A DNA stretch of 38,731 nucleotides from Chara braunii (lineage: Eukaryota > Streptophyta > Charophyceae > Charales > Characeae): positions 2,908,416 through 2,947,146 of the forward strand of contig BFEA01000001.1 of NCBI GenBank assembly GCA_003427395.1. Reading direction: 5' to 3'. The position numbers and the translations under genes are program-made. The stretch's first letter is position 1. Each line of letters opens with the position of its first letter. Below are positions 21,970 through 31,220 of the stretch, one piece after another. The notes beneath the pieces are model-generated. The model saw only the letters and a list, made by a program, of their open reading frames with translations, did not search any database and was not told where the DNA came from.

Positions 21970-22098
21970 TCTGTGTGACGGAAGATTTCCGGTGAAAGCA
22001 ATCGCGTCGCAAATGCCTTATCCCGTTGCCCTGACCTTTAGTGCGAGGATAGTCAGCTATCTGTTATTTCAGCTCCCACCATCCACCCCGCCTTTCTA

Positions 22099-23747
22099 GA
22101 TGAGTACCGCCTCGTATACACCCAGTGCCCTGAGTTTCAGTCCATCTACGTTGACCTACAGGCTGACAAGCCTGTCCCTAACTTCCAGCTCGATCCCTAT
22201 GGACTCCTATATTAGCTTGGTCGCCAAGGTACCCGTACTCCTAGCTTATGCGTTCGGGCCGTCACTGAGTGTCATGATCAGCACGCTGCTGGTCATCTCG
22301 GTGTCTTCAAGACCCTTGACCACCTCTACCGCCATTACTATTGGGAGCACCGTCGTCCCTTCACTAACGAGTACGTCCTCACCTGCAGGATTGGCCAGGA
22401 GGCCAACACTCCCAACCACCCCCGTACGGTTTCTTCAGCCCTTGCCCATTCCTGCTCAGCGTTGGACTTTCATCTCGATGAACTTCATCGGTCCTCTTCG
22501 TCCCCCTACCCCACGGGGCCACGACGCCATCTTTGTCGCTGTCTGTCGGTTGACTAAGCATGCTCACTTCTTCCCTTGCAAGTATTATAGTTCAGCCAAA
22601 GACATCGCCTCCCTATACTTCAACTGTATTCTGATTCATCACGGTCTTCCCATTACCATCATCTTTGATCACGATCTCCACTTTACTTCTCATTTCTGGC
22701 GTGGACTCCATAAGATCTATGGCTCCGAGCTCCGCCTCTCCTCCTCCTATCACCTCCAGTCAGATGGATAGACTAAGGTCACCAACAAAACTCTTTGGAG
22801 TATTCTCAAGAAGTTTGTTGAGAATGACTCTGATTAGGATCTGCGTCTTGTTCACACAGAGATCGCTTCCAGCCACGCTATTTCTCCTGCCACTAGCATG
22901 TCCCCTACTACCGTAACTTGGGATATCACCCTCGTGTCTCATCTGATCTTCTTCGTCCATCTCAGATCCATTCCGACACCAAATGCCCAGCACTCGATGA
23001 TTAGGTAAAGGAGATGGATGCGCTTCTTAGCAAGGCTCGAGAGAGCATTGCTAACTCCCAGACTAGTATGGCACATCCCTTCAAAGTTTACGACGAAGTC
23101 CTTGTCGACGCACGTCACTTCCATCCCAAAGTTGGCACGCTTTGAAAATTCAAACGTCAATATATCGGACCATGCACCATTCTTGCACCCGCCGGAACTA
23201 ATCATGACTGTCCGGTGAGTTTCAAATTGAAGCTCCCCGATTCCATGTACCGCGCTAACTTACATGACGTGTTTCATGTATCTCTTTTGCGCCCCTTCGG
23301 ACGGTTTCCTCCTGAGTTTCACGGTCGACCTTACCCTCGTCCCTCCCCCATCATCATTGAGGGTCATGAGGAGTTTATCGCCTCTAATATCGCGTCCCGA
23401 CGTATGACTGATGGTGACCCTCCCGCCTCGAGTATCTCGTTCGATGGAAGGGTTACCCTAACGAGGAGTCTGCTTGGGAGCCTCTCGAGCACTTGAAGCA
23501 TGCTATGACTTTCATTTCTGCTTACGATCATCCTCATCCTTTCCCTTCATCATCATCCCCCCTTACTGCTCGTCCTTCTATTGACCCATCTACTTCAGCG
23601 ACCACTGACATTCCCCCTCCCCCATCGATGGGTCCTCTTGCTCCACCGGTACCTGCCTCAGGTCCTCCTTCCCCCGTGGATGTGGTTCTGCCTGTTGTTG
23701 CAGTTGAGCCCTCAGCGTACCCATCAAGTTCCTTCTCGGTATCGTGA
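22099..23747 (+). pseudogene. Ty3/gypsy chromovirus integrase fragment with chromodomain
   Basis: Integrase inserts retroelement DNA; the chromodomain targets chromatin. The N-terminal H2C2-like zinc-binding part (ECHDQHAAGHLG, ...HYYW, EYVLTC) is in one frame, shifting near 22425 to the catalytic core (PLPIPAQRW, RLTKHAHFFP, GLPITIIFDHD, YHLQSDG). The first catalytic Asp is Asn (22481-22483) and the Glu after QSDG is Lys, while the middle Asp (FDHD) is kept. TAG stops lie at 22769, 22835 and 23002, a TGA at 23143, and frameshifts near 22905 and 23422. The chromodomain (RWKGYPNEESAWEPLEHLK) occupies 23430-23506, followed by a Pro/Ser-rich tail ending at 23747. No protease, RT or RNase H is seen upstream, where the foldback-like element ends. 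Confidence 0.85.
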
Positions 23748-24572
23748 CTGATCTATACCCCCTATACGCTCTTTACCTTTTACCATCCCTGGACACTTAT
23801 GCAGCAACTCCCGATTTCGGTTTCTACATTCGGTTTCACATTCGACTTCCGACCTCAGTGCTTCTCTTCATTACTAGAGTACATGTCGCATTGTTCCGGA
23901 CTTTTAGTCGGTTTCTGCACTACTCTTACTTCATCCTAGCTACTTCGACTCGACTTCAGTCAGGAGATTCATCAATTGGACTACTTCACTTTTTCGGTTA
24001 CGGAGTTTCCATCATTCCCATTTATCCATTACCCTCGAGTTTACCCTCCAGTCGCATGATGACCCCTATTTTCTCTGTCCATGTGGGTGTTTTCGCCTGT
24101 CACCCTTTTGCCTTACCCTATGTTGCACACCCTCCTCCAGAGTGTACGTTTTCTTTGCTCACGGCTTTTGACCACATGTCTATGCCGGCATAGCCCCCTC
24201 TCCTTCCAGGCTCACCTTATGTGTGCTCCCTTGTGTGAGTGTCCTTCCCCTTTCAGCTGGCAGTACCTGTTTGATGGTTTCCTTTGAGCCTGGTGTCGTG
24301 TTGTTACTCTCCCTCTGAGCCTGATGACCCTTACCTGGTTGTGTGGGTGCCCCCTTAGAGTTTACTCTAAGAGTTGTACATGTCGCCTTTCCACCCATTC
24401 CTACCTCTACCGTGCGACTGAGTTCCCTTCTTTTTTGTTCAGGTATTGTTCATTCTGTACAGGGCACGTGAGACTGTGCTACGTTCTTTTTCGACTTAGG
24501 ACATTAATTAGTTATTCTTTGGTCTTTAGGGCCCTGGTGTTGATTTATATTCAGCCACTTTGGCTCAGGATA
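23748..24572. other. Unassigned stretch 3' of the gypsy fragment
   Basis: Pyrimidine-rich DNA without a recognisable protein. It could contain the 3' UTR and part of an LTR, but I found no second LTR copy or polypurine tract to prove it. Confidence 0.4.
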
Positions 24573-24757
24573 CATTTTTCTCTTTCTTGGCAGACACAGG
24601 TCAGACATTTTTCTCTTTCTTGACTGACACAGGTCAGACATTTTTCTCTTCCTTGGTCGACACAAACCAGGCATTTTCCTCTTTCTTGGTCAACACATGT
24701 CAGATATTTTTCTCTTTCTTGGTCAACACATATCAGGCATTTTTCTGCTTTGTTTTC
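24573..24757. repeat. 33-bp minisatellite, about 5.6 units
   Basis: Units start at 24573, 24606, 24639, 24672, 24705 and 24738 with an exact 33-bp period and sequence like CATTTTTCTCTTTCTTGG followed by a variable GACACAGGTCAGA part. Because 33 is a multiple of three, the ORF 24560-24961 reads an 11-residue repeat (FFSFLxDTGQx), but there is no other sign that it is translated. Confidence 0.9.
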
Positions 24758-25154
24758 GGGGTCGACTCAGACCAGACATTGTTGCATAGATCACGCTTGA
24801 GGCTTAGTCTGCATTGCATTTCTTTTCATGCATCTTGGATTGTTTCCTTTGCCGTTCCTTTTGGGTTTTCGCTACTTCAGCTGATAGCGTGTTTGATGTA
24901 TTGCTTGATCCATTCACAAGTCCAAGGATCGTGTAGCGGTACTCCAACAGCCCGACAGTGAGACCAGACCAGTTTCAGGCTGTCATCCTGACCCTGCTCC
25001 GGTACCAGGTTATTCCCGCACATGGGCCTAGGCCGGTACATCATTTCGACCTAGGCCCAGTTCCGGGGTCAATTGGTTCATTCATTCTTCATTCGTTCGT
25101 TCATTCAACCGGATTAGACCTTCACTCATCTGCTGCTTCAAGTTCTCGGGTGTG

Positions 25155-25157
<3 letters not shown>
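24758..25157. other. Unassigned stretch, no gene seen
   Basis: Contains GGCCTAGG-type palindromic words at about 25026-25034 and a TTCATTCATTCGTTCATTC patch at 25078-25107. No gene is recognised. Confidence 0.35.

Positions 25158-25242
<85 letters not shown>
25158..25242. repeat. (TC)n microsatellite
   Basis: About 85 bp of pure (TC)n on the + strand. Confidence 0.95.
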
Positions 25243-25244
<2 letters not shown>

Positions 25245-25278
25245 CCCCTCATGTGTCATCCGCGCGTGCGTCACAACT

Positions 25279-25359
25279 GCTCTTCATCAGGGAGGTCATC
25301 ATTAGAGGAGTTGCTCTTCATCAGGGAGGTCATCATTAGGGGAGTTTCTCTTCATCAGG
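25279..25359. repeat. 34-bp tandem repeat, about 2.4 units
   Basis: Units begin at 25279, 25313 and 25347 with GCTCTTCATCAGGGAGGTCA as the shared start. The first two units are nearly identical. Confidence 0.85.
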
Positions 25360-25500
25360 TTGTTTCCTTGTTCTACTGTTTGTTTTGTCTCTTACAGGTT
25401 ATCAGTATTGCTATTGGGTGATTATTTTCTTCATCATCATTTTTGTTCCCTACGATGCCATCAACATCACTGGTCAATGAATGTAATCGTCATTGTCATC

Positions 25501-25572
25501 ATCTTCATTATGATGTTGTGTGCTCAATAGCACGATGGCGTTAAAAAAAAAAAAAAAAAAAAAATCTTCATT
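25501..25572 (+). other. Possible small poly-A insertion flanked by 9-bp repeats
   Basis: ATCTTCATT occurs at 25501-25509 and 25564-25572 around a 54-bp segment that ends in a 22-bp A run. The segment holds a small hairpin (GTGCTcaatAGCAC). The surroundings are rich in ATCATCTTCAT words, so the direct repeat may be chance. Confidence 0.35.
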
Positions 25573-26300
25573 GCACGGTGTGCTGCCATCATCATCGCGC
25601 TCTTCTAGGGCGTCATAAAATCAATCATTCCGCATGGCGCTTCTCGCCATTTTCGCGTTGAGTGTTGACATCATCAAGGTGCGGTGGGTCTTCTTCATCA
25701 CTACGATGCTTCTTCTCATTAACCTATTCAACCCACATTGCCCTGATGTACCTTCGTAGGCATGCTTGGCGCTCGCCACCTAGAGATAGACTACTGCTGA
25801 TGTTCATGGGGGAGTCGACCGAATGGATTGGTCCTTGGAGTGGTCCCTGATGCTATCGGCTGTTCCTTGGCCAGTATCCCCCACCTCCATTGGTCGAGCG
25901 CAACCCCCGTTGTTCCCTCCTTCAAGGCAGTGTGAAGTCGGGCTGGCTGCTAGGGGTTCCCTTTAATGCTATAATTAGCATTACCGTCTTCACCCAAATA
26001 GAACGCGCGGTCATTATCGTTGCATCTAGAAAAAAAACTGCCCCAAATACGACTATAATGATCGGGCGTTCTATTCTGGTAGTGGTAGGTATGTAGTGTA
26101 AGGTTGAATTGAGAGAAGAATCTTAGCTTACTTACAAATAATAATAAAAAAGGTAAAAGAAAGAGAATAAATTAAAGTCCGACTATATTCGGGCCTGTTT
26201 TTGCCAAACCTGATTTTCACTGCACACGGAGTTTTCTTGAGTCTGGGCTCTGTTCTGTTTCATTTTCTACTACTCTTGTAACAAAAAAAAAATAAAAATT
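25573..26300. other. Unassigned stretch, no gene seen
   Basis: No recognisable domain or RNA gene; short A/T runs near 26140 and 26285. Confidence 0.4.
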
Positions 26301-26303
26301 GAT

Positions 26304-26368
26304 GTTGAGTTTCCTCAATAGCACATCTCCACAAGCACGCCCAGATTGGGGCGTTGAGGAGACTCAAC
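26304..26368. repeat. Inverted repeat, 15-bp arms with one mismatch
   Basis: GTTGAGTTTCCTCAA at 26304-26318 pairs with 26354-26368 with one mismatch and a 35-nt loop. Confidence 0.7.
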
Positions 26369-26528
26369 GTTGTACCAACTGAGTGTAGTCAGACATACGA
26401 AGTAAATTGGATGGACAGGTACTGCCAAAATAGACGAAGGTTCCCCAACCCACCTCACCCGCGGGTACACACCACTCCTTGACCACTCCCAATTAGTGGT
26501 GGGCCAACATGCATTGCCTTGATTGTGA

Positions 26529-26552
26529 GGTTCCCATGTTTGCATGGGAACC
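26529..26552. repeat. Perfect hairpin, 10-bp stem, 4-nt loop
   Basis: GGTTCCCATG, loop TTTG, CATGGGAACC. No T run follows on either strand, so it does not look like a Pol III or bacterial-type terminator. Confidence 0.8.
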
Positions 26553-26651
26553 CTCTGTAAGGTAAGTACGAATTGTAGGTAAGTAGCAAAAATATGGATA
26601 TGAGTGAACAAAGATAAAAATAAAAAATATATATATGAAAAAGTCATCCTT

Positions 26652-26683
26652 GGCCTGGTGGCTCAGTGGTTAGAGCACCGACT
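26652..26683 (+). ncRNA. tRNA-like 5' half (tRNA-derived SINE head or tRNA), cut by gap
   Basis: The sequence folds like the start of a tRNA: acceptor strand GGCCTGG, TG linker, D-stem GCTC/GAGC with loop AGTGGTTA, then ACCGACT entering the anticodon stem. The internal Pol III A box TGGCTCAGTGG at 26659-26669 matches the consensus. The assembly gap starts at 26684, so the anticodon, B box and 3' end are missing and I cannot tell a tRNA gene from a SINE. The repeat-rich setting favours a SINE. Confidence 0.6.
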
Positions 26684-26899
26684 NNNNNNNNNNNNNNNNN
26701 NNNNNNNNNNNNNNNNNNNNNNNNNNNNNNNNNNNNNNNNNNNNNNNNNNNNNNNNNNNNNNNNNNNNNNNNNNNNNNNNNNNNNNNNNNNNNNNNNNNN
26801 NNNNNNNNNNNNNNNNNNNNNNNNNNNNNNNNNNNNNNNNNNNNNNNNNNNNNNNNNNNNNNNNNNNNNNNNNNNNNNNNNNNNNNNNNNNNNNNNNNN
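26684..26899. other. Assembly gap (216 N)
   Basis: Run of N between the tRNA-like start and a (GA)n tract; the gap length may be an estimate. Any ORF spanning it is meaningless. Confidence 1.

Positions 26900-26984
<85 letters not shown>
26900..26984. repeat. (GA)n microsatellite
   Basis: About 85 bp of (GA)n directly after the gap, probably the reason the assembly broke here. Confidence 0.95.
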
Positions 26985-26985
<1 letters not shown>

Positions 26986-28006
26986 GGGTCCAGGGGACCA
27001 AAACGAAAAATTGGGAGAAGGCCTATAGGGGTATGTTGAAAATTAATCGTGCCTCTGGAATATTTGCAACTATTGGTCTATTCTGAATACTCGGATTGGT
27101 GCGCGGTAGGGGTATATTTAAAATATGACGAGTCCACTAACATCAAAGGTATTTTCACAACTTTTTTTTTTGCTTTTTGTCAGAGGGACATTCCACTCCA
27201 ACCACGTTTTTTAGGCATTTGGCATATATCTCATCTTTGGGGGCATATCACAAGTTACCCAAAAACAAAGTGTAAGTTTCAAAAATAGCGCGTTCGAGGT
27301 AGTTCCACAACAAAATAGTGTCGGAGCCCAAGTTTCATTGCAAAACTACATTTCTCTTGCAGCTTTACAGGTCCTGGTAGTTCCACAACAAAAATATTTG
27401 AGGGTGGGTTCTCGTTGAAAAAATACAACTTTCGGATCCAGACAACATTTTCGCTGGGAAACTCTGAAAACACGCTATTTCTGCTATTACCCCAAAAAAG
27501 GAAAGAAAAGAAAAAGGACCAGTCTGTGCCAGCCAGTGTGGTCGAGGCGTGCACACAATGTCATTTCGGTTGGGGGTGCGGGAGGCTAGAGCAGGAGCAC
27601 GGGTCATTTTGGGCACACAAACTATTTGCAACAGTGGCCATTTTGGGAACTCGGGGTCATTTTGGGTGGGCGGTAGGGGAGCCTAAGCGACCAAACAGGT
27701 CCCTTAGGAACACAACTTATTCCCAAGAGAGGCCATTTCGCACAGATCGTCATGCGGGACCAGGGTACTGGTTGTTTTGGGGGGGGGCTGTACTGCCGGG
27801 ATTTTTCAGTGTGTGTCGGGGGGTGCTGGTAGTTTCAATTATGCTCCTATTGGAATTTCCCCGGTTGAGTAGCGACCTTGCAGTTTTACGTCGAGTCTCC
27901 ATGCCTCAATCTGGCGCATTTCCACGTTGAACCTCCGTGTATGAAGCTCAACTGGCCGACGACTACCTTGGAGCCTTGGGCTGTACGAGCTCCTAGCAGC
28001 TAGGGT
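26985..28006. other. Unassigned stretch with small direct repeat
   Basis: GGTAGTTCCACAACAAAA occurs at about 27298 and about 27376 (78 bp apart). The phrase GTCATTTTGGG/GCCATTTTGGG recurs three times between 27600 and 27670. No gene is recognised. Confidence 0.45.
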
Positions 28007-28007
28007 A

Positions 28008-28073
<66 letters not shown>

Positions 28074-28090
28074 AGAAAAATAGAGAGAGA
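28007..28090. repeat. (GT)n-(GA)n compound microsatellite
   Basis: About 64 bp of (GT)n followed by short GAGAGA patches. Confidence 0.95.
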
Positions 28091-28974
28091 GTTGTTAATC
28101 TGGTTTGCCCTAGGAAAGATTGGTCGGGAACAACATAGCAGAGAAGAGAAAGAGCAAGACACAAACCGGTATGTTCCTCCTGCTTGATCCTCAAATCGCC
28201 TCTTTTTCTTTCTCCTTCCTCCTTTGTCGTGCCTCTCCGTCATGTTTATTCTCAGTCCTTCCTGCCTCTGTTTTACTTCTCCTCCATCTTTTTGGTTCTC
28301 CTTTCGCTTTCTTATTCTTTGGACGTGCTCCTCGTTGATCCTACTACGACCTCCTCTTTGGCGCTTTGTACTCTCTCTCACTCTCTCCCTTCAACTGAAT
28401 GAACGAGACTACAATACGTTGAACTCCGTGTGTGTACATCTGTGTGTGTGTGTGAGAGAGAGAGAGGACTCATACTTTGTTTGTCAAAGAGTGGGGGATT
28501 GTGGATGAAATGACATGAACATGTCTATTGTGCTCATTTGAGTTCATACTCTGTTTGCTAAAGAGTTACATGCCCGTTCTGGCATATAGGTTGGACATCA
28601 ATAATCTTATCGATGTCAATATCGATATTGACATCATTTTGTCTCCCCTCGATAACTATTAAACATAATAATTGTAATAACAAAAATGCAAGAGCGGATT
28701 GGGATAACGATCGGCTGATAACAGACCATGCTCGATAACTATTATAAATTATTATTTATAATAATTATTTATAACAAGCGAACCTGTGGTGGCAAAGTCG
28801 CAACCCAGCACCAGCCCCACCCTACGCACGACCAGTATCTGGCCCGGGCGACATTGAGGGTGATTTTTTTTTTTTCGGGGGGGGCGGGGGGTTGTTTTAG
28901 AATATGAGGGATGCGCAACATTGGGGGGGCATCGGCCAAGGCATTAGCACGCCCTCGGATCCTTTGTAAATCAG
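28091..28974. other. Unassigned stretch containing a 24-bp palindrome
   Basis: Positions 28612-28635 are a perfect palindrome (half GATGTCAATATC). CTCGATAACTATTA occurs at about 28647 and about 28731, and an AT-rich self-complementary patch lies at 28740-28775. No gene is recognised. Confidence 0.5.
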
Positions 28975-29186
28975 AACTATTTTCTTGCGGTCGGCGCTGA
29001 ATTCGAACTCACCTCTGCAATCCAACAGTTTCATGTGTGTATCAACTAAGCAGCCTGCCTATGAGGGAAGACACACCGCAAACTATTTTCTTGCAGTCGG
29101 CGCTGAATTCGAACTCACCTCTGCAATCCAACAGTTTCATGTGTGTATCAACTAAGCAGCCTGCCTATGAGGGAAGACACAGCGCA
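28975..29186 (-). repeat. Tandem duplication (106 bp x 2) of a tRNA-like SINE segment
   Basis: Units start at 28975 and 29081 and differ at about two positions in 106. Read on the - strand each unit looks like a degenerate tRNA: GGCTGCTTAGTTGATAC (A-box-like), ACTGTTGGATTGCAGAGG (anticodon-arm-like) and GTGAGTTCGAATTC (B-box-like; consensus GGTTCGANNCC). The T stem no longer pairs well, so this is not a functional tRNA. A tRNA-derived SINE is the likely origin. Confidence 0.6.
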
Positions 29187-29272
29187 AAACCGGAATGAAT
29201 CTTCTGCCAGAACATGGAAATATACATTGCCAAACTTTTACTTTTTTTTTTTTTTTTTTAAATGTGTCACAC

Positions 29273-29333
29273 ACACAGAGAGAGATAAATATAGATAGAT
29301 AGACAGATAGAAAGATAGATAGATAGATACATG

Positions 29334-29397
<64 letters not shown>

Positions 29398-29402
29398 CAA
29401 AG

Positions 29403-29461
<59 letters not shown>

Positions 29462-29471
29462 GAGAGAGAGA
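29273..29471. repeat. (GATA)n and (GA)n microsatellite
   Basis: About 70 bp of GATA repeats flow into about 110 bp of GA repeats, next to an 18-bp T run at 29241-29259. Confidence 0.95.
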
Positions 29472-29504
29472 TTTCCTTCGACAGGATGAGCAACGCACCG
29501 GCCA

Positions 29505-29630
29505 ACAGGTAAGTCTACAACCCCTCGGCTGGCCTCACATTACTTTCATCGATAGGATGATCGAATGAATCTTCCGCTTTCCATCGATAGGATGATCGAA
29601 TGAATCTTCCGCCATAACATTAAAATATAC
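29505..29630 (+). repeat. GGTAAGTCT-ATCGATAGGATGA dispersed repeat, copy 1
   Basis: Starts GGTAAGTCTACAACC and contains an exact 31-bp tandem duplication (29547-29577 and 29582-29612; core ATCGATAGGATGATCGAATG). A second copy lies at 38647-38731, and a GAATGAATCTTCTGCC fragment sits at about 29190. GGTAAGTCTTGAACC recurs at 29700, after a (GA)n. Each copy abuts (GA)n or a homopolymer run. Confidence 0.7.
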
Positions 29631-29649
29631 ACTACTAGACTTGTGTGTG

Positions 29650-29696
29650 TGTATGTGTGTGCGTGTGTATGTGTGAGTGAGAGAGAGAGAGAGAGA
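29650..29696. repeat. (GT)n-(GA)n microsatellite
   Basis: Short compound microsatellite immediately before GGTAAGTCTTGAACC. Confidence 0.9.
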
Positions 29697-29723
29697 ACGG
29701 GTAAGTCTTGAACCTAACCTACA

Positions 29724-29754
29724 CCCCCTCCCTTCCCCTCTCCCCCCCCCCCTC

Positions 29755-29800
<46 letters not shown>

Positions 29801-29828
29801 ACCCCCCACGCCCCCCCCGCTTACCCCT
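29724..29828. repeat. Poly-C tract including 45 uninterrupted C
   Basis: The region is almost pure C on the + strand; 29756-29800 is an unbroken run of 45 C. The Pro-rich ORFs here are artefacts. Assembly errors are likely at such a run. Confidence 0.9.
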
Positions 29829-30326
29829 CCGCCACCCTCTCCCCCCTATCAGTGTTCACCTTGAGTTTCACCCATCCAGCATGGGCCTGGCAGCTCCAGC
29901 TCAAACCCACAAGCCAAGCGGGACAGACAAACAACAGCAGCACTACAGAAGACGTGACTAAGAAACACAAGGTTCTGCGAGTGCATACAAGGAGGACAGC
30001 AGAAGGTCGAAAGCCGCCCACGGAAGACTACAACTATATGACAGCAGATGGGAATGGTGACTACACTCCCCTTGGTACAGGGGCTGAAGGGGGGGGAAAC
30101 CTCACCTTTCACTCTGCAAAGACTCCCTACGGCCGCAGCCAGCACCGACCTCACTACTCTCTGTCATCAGCAAACACAAAGGACCCAAAAGCCCTGCCAT
30201 CTCAAGTTGGGTACACCTGCCCTCACCACGCCTCAGGGGGACAGGCAACAGGAAAGACAGTGAACTCTACCAGCATATGTCAGTTGTCCAAACATTTGTC
30301 CGTCATTGATATGTCCTGTAATATGA
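29829..30326. other. Unassigned stretch, no gene seen
   Basis: An open frame runs through here from the poly-C tract to 30715, but it crosses a poly-A run and the U6-like sequence, so I do not accept it as a gene. Confidence 0.5.
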
Positions 30327-30418
30327 GGGACGCTGGACGCGGTTTCCAGCAGGTGCAGCTCCCCACCAATAGATGGAGCCTTCAACCGGGGACTCAAAAA
30401 AAAAAAAAAAAAAAAAAA
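30327..30418 (+). mobile_element. Short poly-A retroposon family, copy 1 (partial)
   Basis: Shares GGGACGCTGGAC, TTTCCAGCAGGTGC and CTCCCCACCAATAGATGGAG with copies 2 and 3, but diverges after GGAGCC and ends in a 23-bp A run (30396-30418). No target-site duplication was found. Confidence 0.65.
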
Positions 30419-30534
30419 GACAAAGTCGCACTGGAGTCATGGTGTGAGTTTCAAATGTGCAAGTTTAGCGAGGGTCTAAAACTGCATCCATCAGTCATTA
30501 GCCGCTGTAGTGAATGCAGTCTTTTTTGTTGGGG

Positions 30535-30631
30535 GGACCATTTCTCGATTTATGCGTGTCTTCCTTGCGCAGGGGCCATGCTAATTACCCTTCTCTGTAT
30601 CGTTCCAATTTTAATGGATGTCCCCCAGGAC
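30535..30631 (-). ncRNA. U6: U6 spliceosomal snRNA-like sequence (variant or pseudogene)
   Basis: U6 pairs with the 5' splice site and U2 and forms the catalytic centre of the spliceosome. On the - strand I read a 5' hairpin-like GTCCTGGGGGAC, then ATTAAAATTGGAACGATACA, the intact ACAGAGA box, TTAGCATGGCCCCTGCGCAA, and GACACGCATAAATCGAGAAA. Departures from the conserved U6: a 4-nt insertion (GGTA) just after ACAGAGAAG, A instead of U at the bulged position of the internal stem-loop (AGGAAGACA for AGGAUGACA), and a shortened 5' loop. No T run follows the 3' end, so a Pol III terminator is missing. A GTCACATCCCATG word about 75 bp upstream weakly resembles the plant snRNA upstream element, but no TATA box is clear. 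Most likely a pseudogene. Confidence 0.85.
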
Positions 30632-30732
30632 ATTGAATGCCGTTTTAGGGTTGCCTTTTTTTTTTGCCATTTTTCGGCGACTGCTAAAGTTGCCCATTCT
30701 GAACATGGGATGTGACTTGAAAGACCGTGCTG

Positions 30733-30751
30733 GGGTTTAGGGTTTAGGGTT
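30733..30751. repeat. Plant-type telomeric repeat motif (TTTAGGG)
   Basis: GGGTTTAGGGTTTAGGGTT: two full TTTAGGG units plus part of a third, about 100 bp upstream of the U6-like sequence. It is too short to be a telomere and may be a telo-box-like promoter word. Confidence 0.7.
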
Positions 30752-30871
30752 GATACGCTCTTTCTAGAGCACATGGGAAAAAAAAAAAAAAAAAAAAAAA
30801 AAAACAGAGATTGTGAAACTAGGGTAACTAAATTATTTTTTTTATTAAAAAAATGAAAATAAAAAATTAAA

Positions 30872-30997
30872 GGGACAACCCGAGCTGATGCTAGCGGTGA
30901 TGATAGGAGCAGACACCACCGCTACTCCCGGGGAGGCTCCATCTGTTGGTGGGGAGCAGCATCTGCTGGAAAACAGGTCCAGCGTCCCTGAACATTG
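30872..30997 (-). mobile_element. Short poly-A retroposon family, copy 2 (inverted)
   Basis: On the - strand it aligns with copy 3 nearly end to end: CAATGTTCAGGGACGCTGGAC, CCAGCAGATGCTGCTCCCCA, AGATGGAGCC, GGTGGTGTCTGCTC and a final GGGTTGT. Its 3' tail is AT-rich rather than pure A. No protein frame and no A/B boxes are seen. Confidence 0.7.
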
Positions 30998-31161
30998 TGG
31001 TTTTTCAGAAAAACAGTGACTGCGTGTCAGTATTGATTGCCCTGTCTGACCAGGGGATTGACTGTACAGGAGCACCTTCTTACGTAAAAACTAAATTAGA
31101 GTTGTCAGCAGTTATTCTTTTTTTTTTTTTTTTTTCGTTCCTTGCACCTACAGCTAATCGA

Positions 31162-31175
31162 GAGTGTCGAGGGTC

Positions 31176-31220
<45 letters not shown>

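Noticed and set aside
24573-24757. CRISPR-like array
   Set aside because: The 33-bp units are contiguous with no unique spacers, and the genome is eukaryotic; it is a minisatellite.
26604-27086. ORFs spanning the N gap
   Set aside because: The gap and (GA)n keep the frame open artificially.
28975-29186. Two functional tRNA genes on the - strand
   Set aside because: The T stem does not pair, the acceptor ends do not match and the A box has a deletion; treated as SINE-derived.
29708-30715. 335-codon + strand ORF
   Set aside because: Begins in the poly-C tract, crosses a 23-bp A run and reads antisense through the U6-like sequence; no domain.
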